Below are positions 24,223 to 32,937 of a stretch of 64,000 nucleotides of DNA, one piece after another. A program made the translations under genes and the position numbers. The DNA is taken from NCBI RefSeq assembly GCF_030811215.1, contig NZ_JAUSQM010000001.1:2728001-2792000 (forward strand). Reading direction: 5' to 3'. Within the stretch, counting starts at the first letter, position 1. Each line of letters opens with the position of its first letter. The notes under the pieces are model-generated. The model searched no databases. It was given only the letters and a program-made list of their open reading frames with translations, and was not told the DNA's origin. The DNA is from Nocardioides massiliensis (lineage in GTDB: Bacteria > Actinomycetota > Actinomycetes > Propionibacteriales > Nocardioidaceae).

Positions 24223-25286
24223 CTGAGTCCGGCGTACCCGGTCCGGTCGAGGTGATCGGTGCCGGACTGCTGGGCACCTCGCTTGGGCTCGCCCTGCAGG
24301 CCGCGGGGATCGAGGTGCTGCTGACCGACCTGGCACCGGAGAACGTGCGCACCGCCTCGGGCCTGGGTGCCGGACGCGCGCGCACACCCGACGACCGGCC
24401 TCGCGTCGTGGTCGTGGCGGTGCCGCCGGACCACCTGGCGACGACCATCGCCGCGGCCCTCGACGCGACCGACGCGGTGGTGACCGACGTCGGCAGCGTG
24501 AAGTCGGGCCCGGTCGCCGCCATCGCCGACCACCCGGCACTGGCGCGCTACGTCGGCAGCCACCCGATGGCCGGCAGCGAGCGGTCCGGTCCGTTGGCCG
24601 GATCGGCGTCGCTGTTCGAAGGACGCCCCTGGGCCGTCACCCCGCACGCGGCCAGCGACCCGCAGGCGGTCGCCACCGTGGAGACGCTGGTGCGCCTGTG
24701 TGGCGGGGTGCCGATCCGGCTGACGCCGGAGGAGCACGACAAGGCCGTCGCCCGGGTCTCCCATGTCCCGCACCTGCTCGCCGCCCTGGTCGCCGGACGA
24801 CTGGCTGACGCGCCGGCCGACCACCTGCTGCTCTCGGGGCAGGGCGTGCGCGACGTCACCCGCGTCGCCGCCGGTGACCCGGCGTTGTACGGCCAGATCG
24901 TCGACGCCAACGCGACCGCTGTGCTCGAGCTCCTCGGCGAGCTGCGCGGTCAGCTCGACGCGGTCATCGACGCGGTCGAGCAGTCCGACCGCAGCGCGCT
25001 GCAGTCCCTGCTCGCGCAGGGAGCGGCCGGCACCCGGGCGATTCCCGGCAAGCACGGCGTGCCGGACCGGCCCATGGCCACGGTCTACGTGTCCGTGCCG
25101 GACAACCCGGGCGAGCTGGCGCGGTTGTTCGCCGACGCCGGCACCGTCGGGGTCAACATCGAGGACGTGCACATCGACCACGACCCGGGCCGCCCCGTCG
25201 GACTCGTGCACCTGGTCGTCGCCGAGGACCGGGCAGGCGAGCTCGTCGACGGGCTCGTGCACCGTGGGTGGACCGCGCGCTCGTAG
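24219..25286 (+). CDS. tyrA: Prephenate dehydrogenase with C-terminal ACT domain
   Basis: 355 residues, GTG start overlapping the aroH stop. NAD-binding loop 'VEVIGAGLLGTSLGLAL' is at residues 11-27; 'SHPMAGSERSGPLAGSASLFEGRPW' is the substrate-binding histidine region. The last ~75 residues ('VYVSVPDNPGELARLFADAGTVGVNIEDVHIDH') form an ACT domain, expected to mediate feedback by tyrosine. Product is 4-hydroxyphenylpyruvate, on the route to tyrosine. Confidence 0.95.
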   Translation: MTESGVPGPVEVIGAGLLGTSLGLALQAAGIEVLLTDLAPENVRTASGLGAGRARTPDDRPRVVVVAVPPDHLATTIAAALDATDAVVTDVGSVKSGPVAAIADHPALARYVGSHPMAGSERSGPLAGSASLFEGRPWAVTPHAASDPQAVATVETLVRLCGGVPIRLTPEEHDKAVARVSHVPHLLAALVAGRLADAPADHLLLSGQGVRDVTRVAAGDPALYGQIVDANATAVLELLGELRGQLDAVIDAVEQSDRSALQSLLAQGAAGTRAIPGKHGVPDRPMATVYVSVPDNPGELARLFADAGTVGVNIEDVHIDHDPGRPVGLVHLVVAEDRAGELVDGLVHRGWTARS

Positions 25287-25320
25287 GCCGACCACCGGGG
25301 TGCGACGGTACGATCCGCGG

Positions 25321-26022
25321 GTGTCCACGTCGTCTCCTGCCATCGACCCGACCGTGCTCGCCACGGTGGTGGTCGCCCTCGACGGACCGTCCGGGTCCGG
25401 CAAGTCCTCCACCGCCCGCGGGGTCGCCTCGCGGCTGGGCCTGCGCTACCTCGACACCGGCGCCCAGTTCCGGGCGATCACCTGGTGGATGCTGCAGCAC
25501 GAGGTCGACGTCCACGACGCCGCAGCGGTCGCCGCACGCGCCGACGAGGCGGTGCTCGCCTCCGGCACGGACCCGCAGGCTCCGACGATCACCGTCGACG
25601 GCACCGACGTCGCCACCGCCATCCGGCAGGCGGACGTCACCGGGGCGGTCAGCCCGGTCAGCGCCGTACCCGAGGTGCGGGCGCGACTGCTCGCCGACCA
25701 GCGTGCGCTGATCGGCGAGGGCGGCATCGTCGTCGAGGGCCGCGACATCGGCAGCGTGGTGGCGCCCGACGCGCAGGTGAAGGTCTACCTGACCGCCGAC
25801 CCCGCGGCCCGCGCCGTGCGGCGCGCCGCGGAGGAGGGTGGCAGCGACGTGGAGGCGACGCGGGCCTCGCTGCTCTCGCGCGACACGATCGACTCCGGGC
25901 GGGCGACGGCCCCGCTGACCATGCCCGACGGAGCCGTCCACATCGACACGACCGACTTCACGCTCGACGAGGTGATCGACCAGGTCGTGGCGCTCGTGGG
26001 GGCGGTGGAGGCTCCCGCGTGA
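25321..26022 (+). CDS. cmk: Cytidylate kinase
   Basis: 233 residues from GTG 25321. P-loop 'LDGPSGSGKSSTARGVA' at 20-36; 'LRYLDTGAQFRAITWW', 'VVEGRDIGSVVAPDAQVKVYLTADPAARAVRR' and 'IDSGRATAPLTMPDGAVHIDTTD' are the CMP-binding and LID elements. Phosphorylates CMP/dCMP. No clear Shine-Dalgarno is seen before the GTG; the stop overlaps the next GTG start. Confidence 0.95.
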   Translation: MSTSSPAIDPTVLATVVVALDGPSGSGKSSTARGVASRLGLRYLDTGAQFRAITWWMLQHEVDVHDAAAVAARADEAVLASGTDPQAPTITVDGTDVATAIRQADVTGAVSPVSAVPEVRARLLADQRALIGEGGIVVEGRDIGSVVAPDAQVKVYLTADPAARAVRRAAEEGGSDVEATRASLLSRDTIDSGRATAPLTMPDGAVHIDTTDFTLDEVIDQVVALVGAVEAPA

Positions 26023-26741
26023 CGCCGCGCACCGTTGCGCACCCGCGGCGGTGGTTCATGCGCATCGCCCGGCCGCCGGCCCGGGTGCTCGTGCGCCGGC
26101 GGTTCGCCGTCCGGGTGCACGGAGCGGAGCACCACCCGACCAGCGGGCCCGTCGTGGTCGCCTCGAACCACATCGGTCTGGCCGACGGCCCCCTGATGGT
26201 GGCCTTCGGGCCGCGCCCGGTGCACGCGCTCACCAAGCAGGAGGCGTTCACCGGCAAGCTCGGTCTGCTGCTGGCCGCAGCCGGACAGGTGCCGCTCGAC
26301 CGGTTCGCGCCGGACCCGGCAGCGATCCGGTCGTGCCTTCGGGTGCTCGCCGACGGCGGGGTCGTCGGGGTGTTCCCGGAGGGACGCCGCGGCACCGGTG
26401 ATCTGGGGCGGTTCCACCGCGGTGCGGGCTATCTCGCGATGGTCGCCGGGGCCCCGGTCGTGCCCCTGACGGTGCTCGGCACCCGTGAGCCCGGCGGCAG
26501 CGCGGAGTCCTGGCCGGCCCGTGGCGCGGTCGTCGACCTGGTCTACGGTCGGCCGTTCACCGTGGACGCCGTACCGTGGCCTCGTACGCAGGCGCACGTG
26601 CGCGAGCTGTCGCTCGAGCTGCGCGCCCACATGCAGGTCGAGCTGGCGCGGGCACTGGAGCTCACGGGGCGGACGTTGCCCGGACCGGTCGACACCGCCG
26701 AGCTCGACGCCGACCCGCCGACGGCGCTGGTCGACGACTGA
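26019..26741 (+). CDS. 1-acylglycerol-3-phosphate acyltransferase (PlsC family)
   Basis: 240 residues, GTG start overlapping cmk. Catalytic HX4D is H51-D56 ('[11 protein letters not shown]') and the glycerol-phosphate site is 'FPEGRRG' at 119-125. It transfers an acyl chain to lysophosphatidic acid at the membrane; exact acceptor is inferred from the family. Position between cmk and der is conserved in actinobacteria. Confidence 0.92.
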   Translation: MTPRTVAHPRRWFMRIARPPARVLVRRRFAVRVHGAEHHPTSGPVVVASNHIGLADGPLMVAFGPRPVHALTKQEAFTGKLGLLLAAAGQVPLDRFAPDPAAIRSCLRVLADGGVVGVFPEGRRGTGDLGRFHRGAGYLAMVAGAPVVPLTVLGTREPGGSAESWPARGAVVDLVYGRPFTVDAVPWPRTQAHVRELSLELRAHMQVELARALELTGRTLPGPVDTAELDADPPTALVDD

Positions 26742-26787
26742 ACCGGCCGCCGGCCGGACCGAGAGAATCGAAGCAGAGGAAGTAGCA

Positions 26788-28149
26788 ATGAGTGAGCACG
26801 AGGCCGAGTCGGTCGAGACGGCGGACCGGCCCGTGGTGACCCCGACGTTGGCGGTGGTGGGACGTCCGAACGTCGGCAAGTCCACCCTGGTCAACCGCAT
26901 CATCGGGCGCCGCGAGGCCGTGGTCGAGGACGTCCCCGGGGTGACCCGCGACCGGGTCTCCTACGACGCCACCTGGAACGGCCGAGCCTTCACGGTCGTC
27001 GACACCGGAGGCTGGGACCCCGACGCGCGCGGGCTCGCCGAGCGGATCGCGGCCCAGGCCGAGGTCGCCGTCAGCGCCTGCGACGCGGTGATGTTCGTTG
27101 TCGACGCGACCGTCGGCATCACCGATGCCGACGAGGCGGTCGTGAAGATCCTGCGCCGCTCCGGCAAGCCGGTGGTCCTGGCGGCCAACAAGGTCGATGA
27201 CCAGCGCACCGAGGCCGAGGCGTACGGCCTGTGGAACCTCGGGCTGGGCGAGCCCTACCCGGTGTCCGCGCTGCACGGCCGCGGCTCCGGCGACCTGCTC
27301 GACGCCATCCTCGCCGCGCTGCCGGAGACCCCGGAGCAGGGCGAGGCGGAGGTCGGCGGTCCGCGCCGCATCGCGATCGTCGGCAAGCCCAACGTCGGCA
27401 AGTCCTCCCTGCTCAACAAGCTCGCCGGCGAGGAGCGGGTCGTCGTCGACAACGTCGCCGGCACCACGGTCGACCCGGTCGACGAGCTGATCGAGCTGGG
27501 GGGCCGCACCTGGCGCTTCATCGACACCGCGGGCATCCGCAAGCGCGTGAAGGAGGCCTCGGGGCACGAGTACTACGCCTCGTTGCGCACGTCGTCGGCG
27601 ATCGACCGTGCCGAGGTCGTCGTGCTGGTCATCGACGGCGGGCAGTCGATCTCCGAGCAGGACCTGCGGATCATCCAGGCGGTCCGGGAGGCCGGCCGCG
27701 CCCTGGTGATCGCGTTCAACAAGTGGGACCTGGTCGACGAGGAGCGGCGCTACTACCTCGACCGCGAGATCGAGCGTGAGCTCGTGCAGGTGCAGTGGGC
27801 GCCGAGGATCAACGTCACCGCGCGCACCGGCTGGCACATCGACCGGCTGGTGCCCGCGCTCGACAAGGCGCTCGCCGGGTGGGAGACGCGCATCGGCACC
27901 GGTGCGCTCAACTCCTTCCTCGGCCGGCTGGTCGCCGAGCACCCGCACCCGGTCCGGGGCGGCAAGCAGCCCAAGATCCTCTTCGGAACCCAGGCCTCCA
28001 CGGCGCCCCCGACGTTCATCCTGTTCACCAGCGGCAAGCTCGAGGCGTCGTACGAGCGCTACATCGAGCGGCGGCTGCGCGAGGAGTTCGGATTCGTCGG
28101 CACGCCGATCCTGCTGCAGCAGCGGGTGCGGGAGAAGCGCAAGCGCTGA
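26788..28149 (+). CDS. der: Ribosome biogenesis GTPase Der (EngA)
   Basis: 453 residues from ATG 26788, with AGAGGAAG upstream. Two tandem GTPase domains: G1 loops 'GRPNVGKS' at 25-32 and 'GKPNVGKS' at 199-206, with 'DTGG' and 'DTAG' G3 motifs and 'NKVD' / 'NKWD' G4 motifs. A C-terminal KH-like domain ends '[19 protein letters not shown]'. Needed for 50S assembly. A 14-bp hairpin follows the stop. Confidence 0.97.
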   Translation: MSEHEAESVETADRPVVTPTLAVVGRPNVGKSTLVNRIIGRREAVVEDVPGVTRDRVSYDATWNGRAFTVVDTGGWDPDARGLAERIAAQAEVAVSACDAVMFVVDATVGITDADEAVVKILRRSGKPVVLAANKVDDQRTEAEAYGLWNLGLGEPYPVSALHGRGSGDLLDAILAALPETPEQGEAEVGGPRRIAIVGKPNVGKSSLLNKLAGEERVVVDNVAGTTVDPVDELIELGGRTWRFIDTAGIRKRVKEASGHEYYASLRTSSAIDRAEVVVLVIDGGQSISEQDLRIIQAVREAGRALVIAFNKWDLVDEERRYYLDREIERELVQVQWAPRINVTARTGWHIDRLVPALDKALAGWETRIGTGALNSFLGRLVAEHPHPVRGGKQPKILFGTQASTAPPTFILFTSGKLEASYERYIERRLREEFGFVGTPILLQQRVREKRKR

Positions 28150-28171
28150 CGAAGCGGGGCATGCGCCCCAG

Positions 28172-28208
28172 ACGAGGATCGCAGTGACGTGGTGACTGCG
28201 ATCCTCGT
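28172..28208 (+). terminator. Hairpin after der
   Basis: ACGAGGATCGCAGT (28172-28185) and ACTGCGATCCTCGT (28195-28208) form a perfect 14-bp stem with a nine-base loop, 22 bases after the der stop. There is no U run, as is common for actinobacterial terminators. Confidence 0.75.
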
Positions 28209-28262
28209 GCAGGGAGCACGGACGGTCCTTGACGCCGAGCGTCCCGTGGGCAGTAATGGCAC

Positions 28263-28568
28263 ATGCGCCCCCGCTGGTTCCTCTGCGCGTACGCGGTCAT
28301 CGTCCTGGGTGCCGCCCACGTCGCTGCTCTGGCCACCCGTTCCGCCAACGACGCGAGCATCGGGGGAGTGCTCCTGCTGCTTGCAGTGGCGTTCCTGGGG
28401 CTGCCGTGGAGCATCGGCTACTTCGCGGCGTTCGACTGGGCGGTCACCGGTACGGTTAGCGAGGCCTTCGTGCTCTCGGGCCTGGCAGTGCTCAACGCCG
28501 TGCTCGTCACGCTGGTCGTCGGACGCCCCGTCCGCCCGCGCGCGGTGAGGGCGGATCAGTCGGCGTAG
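28263..28568 (+). CDS. Small membrane protein, unknown function
   Basis: 101 residues from ATG 28263. Three hydrophobic segments are visible: about 5-25 ('WFLCAYAVIVLGAAHVAAL'), 34-58 ('GGVLLLLAVAFLGLPWSIGYFAAF') and 67-90 ('EAFVLSGLAVLNAVLVTLVVG'), followed by a basic tail. No family recognised. It converges with and overlaps the next minus-strand gene by 13 bases. Confidence 0.65.
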   Translation: MRPRWFLCAYAVIVLGAAHVAALATRSANDASIGGVLLLLAVAFLGLPWSIGYFAAFDWAVTGTVSEAFVLSGLAVLNAVLVTLVVGRPVRPRAVRADQSA

Positions 28569-29029
28569 CGCTCCCACAGCACCGCGGTCTCGGCCTCCAC
28601 GTCGCCGGGAGTGGTGGCGGGGTTGATCCGTTGGAAGTTGCGACCGCCCCGGGCGAAGGTCTGTCGGACGGCAGCGGGGAGCTCGGGCTCGGGGACGGGA
28701 CCGGGTAGCCAGGCGCACGGACGCTGGTGGGGCAGATCGTGGCGCCGGGCGACGGGGGACTCGTCGTACGTCGCCTCGCCCGTGATCCGGCCGAGCCGGT
28801 AGACGCCGGCGGCGTCCTGGGTCCAGACGAAGGCACCGGCCGGCGCGGCGGCGAAGCGCTCGGCGCGAGCCTGGACACGGGCGTCGGTGGTGTCACCGCC
28901 GTCGCCGCGCTCACCCACGCCGCAGAGGTCGTGCTCGAAGGCCCAGGCGAGGGCGGCGGCGTGGTCGACGGTGTCGTCGCGCGAGCGCATCGGGGCGCGG
29001 AACACGGGTGAGGGGGAGGGGGCGGACAC
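28556..29029 (-). CDS. Conserved actinobacterial protein, unknown function
   Basis: 157 residues; an internal ATG (MRSRDDTVDHAAALAWAFEHDLCG) 13 codons in is an alternative start. The sequence 'DARVQARAERFAAAPAGAFVWTQDAAGVYRLGRITG' and 'RHDLPHQRPCAWLPGPVPE' looks like a small beta-rich domain that I recall among actinobacterial hypothetical proteins sometimes labelled GAF-containing; I cannot confirm that label. It is divergent from the SOS-controlled imuA' gene, with 60 bases between starts, so it could share the LexA site. Confidence 0.6.
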   Translation of the reverse strand: MSAPSPSPVFRAPMRSRDDTVDHAAALAWAFEHDLCGVGERGDGGDTTDARVQARAERFAAAPAGAFVWTQDAAGVYRLGRITGEATYDESPVARRHDLPHQRPCAWLPGPVPEPELPAAVRQTFARGGRNFQRINPATTPGDVEAETAVLWERYAD

Positions 29030-29063
29030 GCCTGGTTCCTACCCGTTGCACGACTTGACCCTC

Positions 29064-29079
29064 TCGAACAGGTGTTCGA
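29064..29079. promoter_or_regulatory. SOS box (LexA-binding site) upstream of imuA'-imuB-dnaE2
   Basis: TCGAACAGGTGTTCGA is a perfect TCGAAC-N4-GTTCGA palindrome, the actinobacterial LexA consensus. It ends 11 bases before the GTG of imuA', so LexA bound here would block transcription of the mutasome; DNA damage would release it. It also overlaps an apparent earlier GTG (29072), which argues that GTG is not the start. Confidence 0.92.
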
Positions 29080-29089
29080 TCATGGTCGG

Positions 29090-29707
29090 GTGTCCGCCGC
29101 TCCCGACCTCACTGCGCCCGCGCTGGTGGCTCAGCTGCGCGAGCGGATCGGTGCGCTCGAGGGAGCACCGGCGCGGACCCCGCTGCCGACCTACGACGCC
29201 TTCGCCCCGCTGATCCAGCTGCGGGCGGGTGGCACCTATGTCGTCGACGCGGCGTCGGTGGCGCTGGCGCTGGTCGCCGGTGCGAGCGCGGGCGGGGAGT
29301 GGGTCGGGGTGCTCGGCTGGCCCGACCTGGGAGCCGAGGCGGCTCACGACCTGGGGGCCGACCTGTCGCGGGTGGTGCTGGTGCCTGATCCCGGTGGACT
29401 GTGGCTGGAGGCGGCCGCCGCCCTGATCGACGTGGTCCGGTTGGTCGTGCTGCGTCCCGCCGGACCGGTGGATCCGAAGTCGGTCGCGGTGCTGGATGCC
29501 CGGTTGCGCAAGCGCTCCGCGGCCCTCGTGGTGTGGGGGGAGTGGCCCCGGTGTGAGGCGCGGTTGAGTCTGGAGCGGGTCTCGTGGACCGGTCCGGGCC
29601 GGGGGAGCGGCAGGCTCGCACAACGCCGCGCCGAGATCGCCGTACGCCGGGGTGGGGCGCCGCCGGCGCGGGGTGGCTGGGTCGTCTCAGGAGGGGTCGT
29701 CTCATGA
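29090..29707 (+). CDS. imuA': ImuA'-type protein of the mutasome
   Basis: 205 residues from GTG 29090; the in-frame GTG at 29072 is inside the SOS box and is rejected. The protein is RecA-like in layout ('RTPLPTYDAFAPLIQLRAGGTYVVDAASVALALVAGASAGGEWVGVLGWPDLGAEAA') but lacks a classical Walker A, as expected for the actinobacterial ImuA'. Known role in mycobacteria: with ImuB and DnaE2 it supports error-prone synthesis after damage. The 3' end carries a 15-nt tandem repeat. Confidence 0.88.
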   Translation: MSAAPDLTAPALVAQLRERIGALEGAPARTPLPTYDAFAPLIQLRAGGTYVVDAASVALALVAGASAGGEWVGVLGWPDLGAEAAHDLGADLSRVVLVPDPGGLWLEAAAALIDVVRLVVLRPAGPVDPKSVAVLDARLRKRSAALVVWGEWPRCEARLSLERVSWTGPGRGSGRLAQRRAEIAVRRGGAPPARGGWVVSGGVVS

Positions 29708-29725
29708 GGGGCCGTCTCATGAGGG
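29681..29725 (+). repeat. Three tandem copies of a 15-nt unit spanning the imuA'/imuB junction
   Basis: Units GTCGTCTCAGGAGGG (29681-29695), GTCGTCTCATGAGGG (29696-29710) and GCCGTCTCATGAGGG (29711-29725). The second carries the imuA' TGA stop, and each unit offers a purine-rich GAGGGG ribosome-binding sequence. The last lies six bases before the imuB GTG. Confidence 0.9.
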
Positions 29726-29732
29726 GCCGGCC

Positions 29733-31322
29733 GTGAGGGTGCTGGTCGTCTGGTGTCCGGACTGGTCCGTGGTGGCCGGGTTGGCCGACGCGGAGCTGTC
29801 GCCACAACTGCCGGCGGCGGTGCTGGCGCGCAACCTGGTCGAGGTCTGCAACCTGCCTGCACGAGCGGCCGGGGTGCGCCGGGGGATGCGCCGCCGTGAC
29901 GCCCAGGCGCGGTGCCCGGAGCTGGTGCTGCTCCACGTCAATCCCGAACGCGACGCACGCACCTTCGAGCCGGTGCTGGCCGCGGTCGAGGCGGTCCGTC
30001 CCGGGATCGCGCCGCTGCGCCCGGGTCTGTTGGCCCTGCGGGCGCCCGGACGCTACTACGGCGGAGAGCCGCATGCCGCGGCGCTGCTGGCCCAGACGCT
30101 GGTCGAGGCGGGGGTCGTCGACGTCCGCATCGGGATCGCCGACGACGTCTTCACCGCCGAGCAGGCCGCCCGGCGGGCCGAGCCGCAGGACCACGTGGTG
30201 GTGCCGCCGGGGGGATCGGCGCCCTATCTGCGGACGCTTCCGGTCGAGGCGCTGCTGGCCGACCCCGAGGCGACCGAGATGGTCTCGCTGCTGCAGCGAC
30301 TCGGGCTGCGCACGCTGGGCGAGCTCGCCCAGCTGCCGGGTCCCGACGTCAGTCATCGGTTCGGTGCCTACGGTCTGGAAGTCTGGCGCCGTGCCCGGGG
30401 AGAGGCGGCCGGCCTGCTCGCCACTCGCACCCCGCCGCCGGAGCTGGCGTGTGAGGTGGGCTTCGAGCCGCCGCTGGACTCCGCCGAGGCGGTGACCTTC
30501 AGCGTGCGCACCACCGCCGAGCGGTTCGTCGCCGGGCTGGCCGCGCGCCAGCAGGTCGCGACCGCGGTGCGGGTGGAGGTGGAGTGTGAGGGCGAGCGTG
30601 GGGAGAGCGTGCTGGTCTCGGCCCGTTCCTGGTTGCACCCGCGGCACTTCAGCGCCCGCGACCTGGTCGACCGGGTCCACTGGCAGATCCAGGGACAGAC
30701 GCAGGGGTCTGTGCGCAGTCGCCGATCGGTGGCGGCGATCAGCGAGCCGATCACCCGTGTCCGCTTCGTGCCCGAGGTCGCCGAGCCCGCCGCCGACCAC
30801 GCCGAGCCGCTGTGGGGCGGCGGTGCCAGTGAGTTGGTCGCCCGCGGGATGGCGCGCGTGCAGGCGATGCTCGGCTACGACGCGGTGGTGGTCCCGGTGC
30901 TGCAGGGCGGTCGGTCACCGGCGGCGCGGCAGGCGACGGTGCCGTGGGGGGAGCGACCCACCGGGTTGCGGCCCCTCGACCGGCCCTGGCCCGGCAGCCT
31001 GCCGGGTCCGGCTCCGGCGCGGGTCTTCGCCGTGCCGCTGGCCGCGGAGGTCCGCGACCGGCGTGGGGGCACGGTGTGTCTCGACGGGCGCGGCGCGGTC
31101 ACCGGTGAGCCGGCCACGGTCCTGCTGCCCGACGTCGGCTGGCAGCCGGTCGAGGCCTGGGCGGGGCCGTGGCCGGTGGACGAGTCGTGGTGGGAGGCCG
31201 GTGCCGCGGCATCTCCTGCCGCATCTCCTGCTGCCCGGTTCCAGGTCGTGGGCATCGACGGGCGGGCGTGGCTGCTGCGTTGTCGGGACGCGACCTGGGA
31301 GCTGGAGGCTGCATATGACTGA
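29733..31322 (+). CDS. imuB: ImuB-type Y-family polymerase-like protein
   Basis: 529 residues from GTG 29733 ('MRVLVVWCPDWSVVAG'), preceded by GAGGGG. The Y-family palm and little-finger layout is clear ('NLPARAAGVRRGMRRRDAQARCPELVLLHVNPERDARTFEPVLAAVEAV', 'RYYGGEPHAAALLAQTLVEAGVVDVRIGIADDVFTAEQAARRA', 'LGLRTLGELAQLPGPDVSHRFG'). Family knowledge: ImuB lacks the polymerase acidic residues and acts as a hub that binds the beta clamp, DnaE2 and ImuA'. Here dnaE2 is not adjacent but 1.75 kb further on. Confidence 0.92.
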   Translation: MRVLVVWCPDWSVVAGLADAELSPQLPAAVLARNLVEVCNLPARAAGVRRGMRRRDAQARCPELVLLHVNPERDARTFEPVLAAVEAVRPGIAPLRPGLLALRAPGRYYGGEPHAAALLAQTLVEAGVVDVRIGIADDVFTAEQAARRAEPQDHVVVPPGGSAPYLRTLPVEALLADPEATEMVSLLQRLGLRTLGELAQLPGPDVSHRFGAYGLEVWRRARGEAAGLLATRTPPPELACEVGFEPPLDSAEAVTFSVRTTAERFVAGLAARQQVATAVRVEVECEGERGESVLVSARSWLHPRHFSARDLVDRVHWQIQGQTQGSVRSRRSVAAISEPITRVRFVPEVAEPAADHAEPLWGGGASELVARGMARVQAMLGYDAVVVPVLQGGRSPAARQATVPWGERPTGLRPLDRPWPGSLPGPAPARVFAVPLAAEVRDRRGGTVCLDGRGAVTGEPATVLLPDVGWQPVEAWAGPWPVDESWWEAGAAASPAASPAARFQVVGIDGRAWLLRCRDATWELEAAYD

Positions 31323-31403
31323 TTCGGTGCTGATCTGGTTACGCGAACCCGAGGTCCAAACCGATGTGCGGGACACGCCTAGTCTCCGAACGAGGGCGCG
31401 GCA

Positions 31404-31432
31404 TTGCAACCCGAGTCGACTCAGGATAGCGT
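31404..31432 (+). promoter_or_regulatory. Predicted promoter for the insert genes
   Basis: TTGCAA (31404-31409), 17-base spacer, TAGCGT (31427-31432), about 40 bases before the ATG at 31474, which also has a GGGGG ribosome site (31463 region). The insert therefore carries its own promoter. Confidence 0.5.
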
Positions 31433-31473
31433 TCTGTGACCCTACTCACTCACGGAATCTCTTGGGGGAATTC

Positions 31474-32093
31474 ATGAAAAGACAAAGGGTCCTTGCCGCC
31501 TATTCAGCGGCGCTCTTTTTTGTACTCACCGTTAATGTGGCTCCGGCCGGAGCCTCGAGTTCCGATGCGGAAGTACGCACGCAGTCATCGCAGCCGGCGA
31601 CGGGGTTGCGACACCTGAACAGATTGCCCTGCTTGTGGACGAGGGGCTGGCCGATCAGGTGGTCGACCCAAACAGCGCGGAAGTTGAAGTCACGCACGCG
31701 GAGGATGGCGCCGCGCTGTCAAGTAATGCGATGGTTCCGAACGCCGCCTACTGCACCATTGATGGCCACTACACCGTGACATGGACGTTCAAGAGCTACC
31801 TAGGCAACGTGCGCTACCGGTGGTTCCATCGCACCAACTACTGTCGCGGTGGCGGGAAGGTGCGCGTCAAGAGCCACAATGACGGGGTCCGGGATGCTGA
31901 CTTCATGATTCAGGTGCGCGAGGTCGTGTCGAAGGCGAAGTCCGGCGGGGGCACGGGCCAGGCTCGAGCCTACATGCAGCGGCACCTTGAGTCGTGCGTG
32001 ATCAAGTACGGTTGCACCGCGTCGAGTTACCCGTGGAATCGCAGCTTCATCAACGCTAATGGCACCTACCGCCACGAGGGATCAAACAAATGA
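31474..32093 (+). pseudogene. Secreted cationic protein, frameshifted at a G4 run (31602-31605)
   Basis: The ATG at 31474 opens a clear signal peptide (MKRQRVLAAYSAALFF..., cleavage likely after AGA-S near residue 29). The frame then runs into unrelated arginine-rich nonsense, while the neighbouring frame continues a sensible protein ('VATPEQIALLVDEGLADQVVDPNSAEVEV' on) to 32093. Adding one G to the G4 run at 31602-31605 joins them into a 206-residue precursor. Mature layout: an acidic segment (about 45-70), then a basic domain with four cysteines ('NAAYCTIDGHYTV', 'HRTNYCRGG', 'HLESCVIKYGCTA'). No family recognised. Composition is less GC-rich and codon use differs from imuB, suggesting transfer. 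Either inactivated or a base-calling error. Confidence 0.7.
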
Positions 32094-32332
32094 AAAGCAA
32101 AGCGCTGCGTCTGATTCTGGCTTACCTCGCCGTCATAGTCGGGTTGTTTCTTGTCGCGGGCCTTTCGGGTCTGGGGGTCGGGCCGTTGGAGTTCGGCATC
32201 CTTGCTCTGATCGCCATCGCGGTCGGTGTCTTGGTGACCCGCCGCATCGCTGGCAGCAGCCAGACTGGCGCGAGTTCAGGCGGCACTGCACACGGTGTCG
32301 GCGCCAAGAGCGATCCGCGCGTGAAAAGCTGA
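32090..32332 (+). CDS. Small two-helix membrane protein coupled to the secreted-protein gene
   Basis: 80 residues, ATG overlapping the preceding stop (ATGA), so made together with the secreted protein. Two transmembrane helices: about 6-27 ('LRLILAYLAVIVGLFLVAGLSG') and 31-52 ('PLEFGILALIAIAVGVLVT'), then a Ser/Gly-rich tail. No known family. The arrangement secreted cationic protein plus coupled small membrane protein recalls bacteriocin/immunity pairs; that is only inference. Confidence 0.7.
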   Translation: MKSKALRLILAYLAVIVGLFLVAGLSGLGVGPLEFGILALIAIAVGVLVTRRIAGSSQTGASSGGTAHGVGAKSDPRVKS

Positions 32333-32379
32333 ACGCACACGCGGATCGCAACAACGACCGTGACCCGGACACGCGTCGG

Positions 32380-32796
32380 CGACCGGGCGACGGGTGAGGT
32401 GTTGGACCACGATGGCTTCCAGAGCCCAGCGCAGCTGCGACGCGAGAGCTTCGCTCGCGGTTCGGCCGCTGCGGTGGTGTCCTGGCGCCACACACGAGTG
32501 CAGCCGGTGCAGGAGTAGCGGCGGATCGTGATCACCAACCTGGTGGGTCGCCAACCGAACGGCTCACGGCCAGGCGCCGGGTCACGGTGTCGCGAGTGAC
32601 ACCCTCACAGCCACAGCGGCGACACCAACGCTCGTCGGAATCGGCGGTTCGACGACGCGATAAGCGAGCACGGCCGGTCGGGTTTGAGCTGTTGGCCGGT
32701 GACGAGGGGGCCGAGGTCATCGAGACGGCAGAAGGTGGTCAGATCGGCGGTGTCGAACCCAGGATCAGGGCACGCCGCGGCGGTAGCGTCGTGCAC
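32380..32796 (-). pseudogene. Decayed 5' part of an ISL3-family transposase
   Basis: Read on the minus strand from GTG 32796, the N-terminal zinc-ribbon region of an ISL3-type transposase is recognisable but spread over several frames: 'TTFCRLDDLGPLVTGQQLKPDRP', then 'DSDERWCRRCGCEGVTRDTVTRRLA', then 'ITIRRYSCTGCTRVWRQDTTAAAEPRAK', then 'LRWALEAIVVQHLT'. Homology ends near 32380 and no catalytic DDE domain follows, so only the first third remains, with at least three frameshifts. Confidence 0.75.
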
Positions 32797-32851
32797 GTCG
32801 AGGTCTTTCAGGTGGAAGGCGTAGGAACCTCCATCCTCGAAAGACCTCGAC
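32797..32851. repeat. 13-bp perfect inverted repeat beside the ISL3 remnant
   Basis: GTCGAGGTCTTTC (32797-32809) and GAAAGACCTCGAC (32839-32851) enclose 29 bases. The pair abuts the putative transposase start and may be part of the IS end or its promoter hairpin. Confidence 0.6.
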
Positions 32852-32937
32852 CCCTGCTCACCGACGCGCTGGGAACGGCACCGCGTCCCATACCCTCAAC
32901 TGCGGATAGCCGGTTATGTTGACCCCGTTGGGATGGA

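Noticed and set aside
29072-29089. GTG at 29072 as the start of imuA'
   Set aside because: It lies within the LexA palindrome; GTG 29090 gives a normal N-terminus and leaves the operator outside the coding region.
31595-31610. Programmed -1 frameshifting as the explanation for the split secreted-protein frame
   Set aside because: No canonical slippery heptamer and no evident downstream stem or pseudoknot; an indel is simpler.
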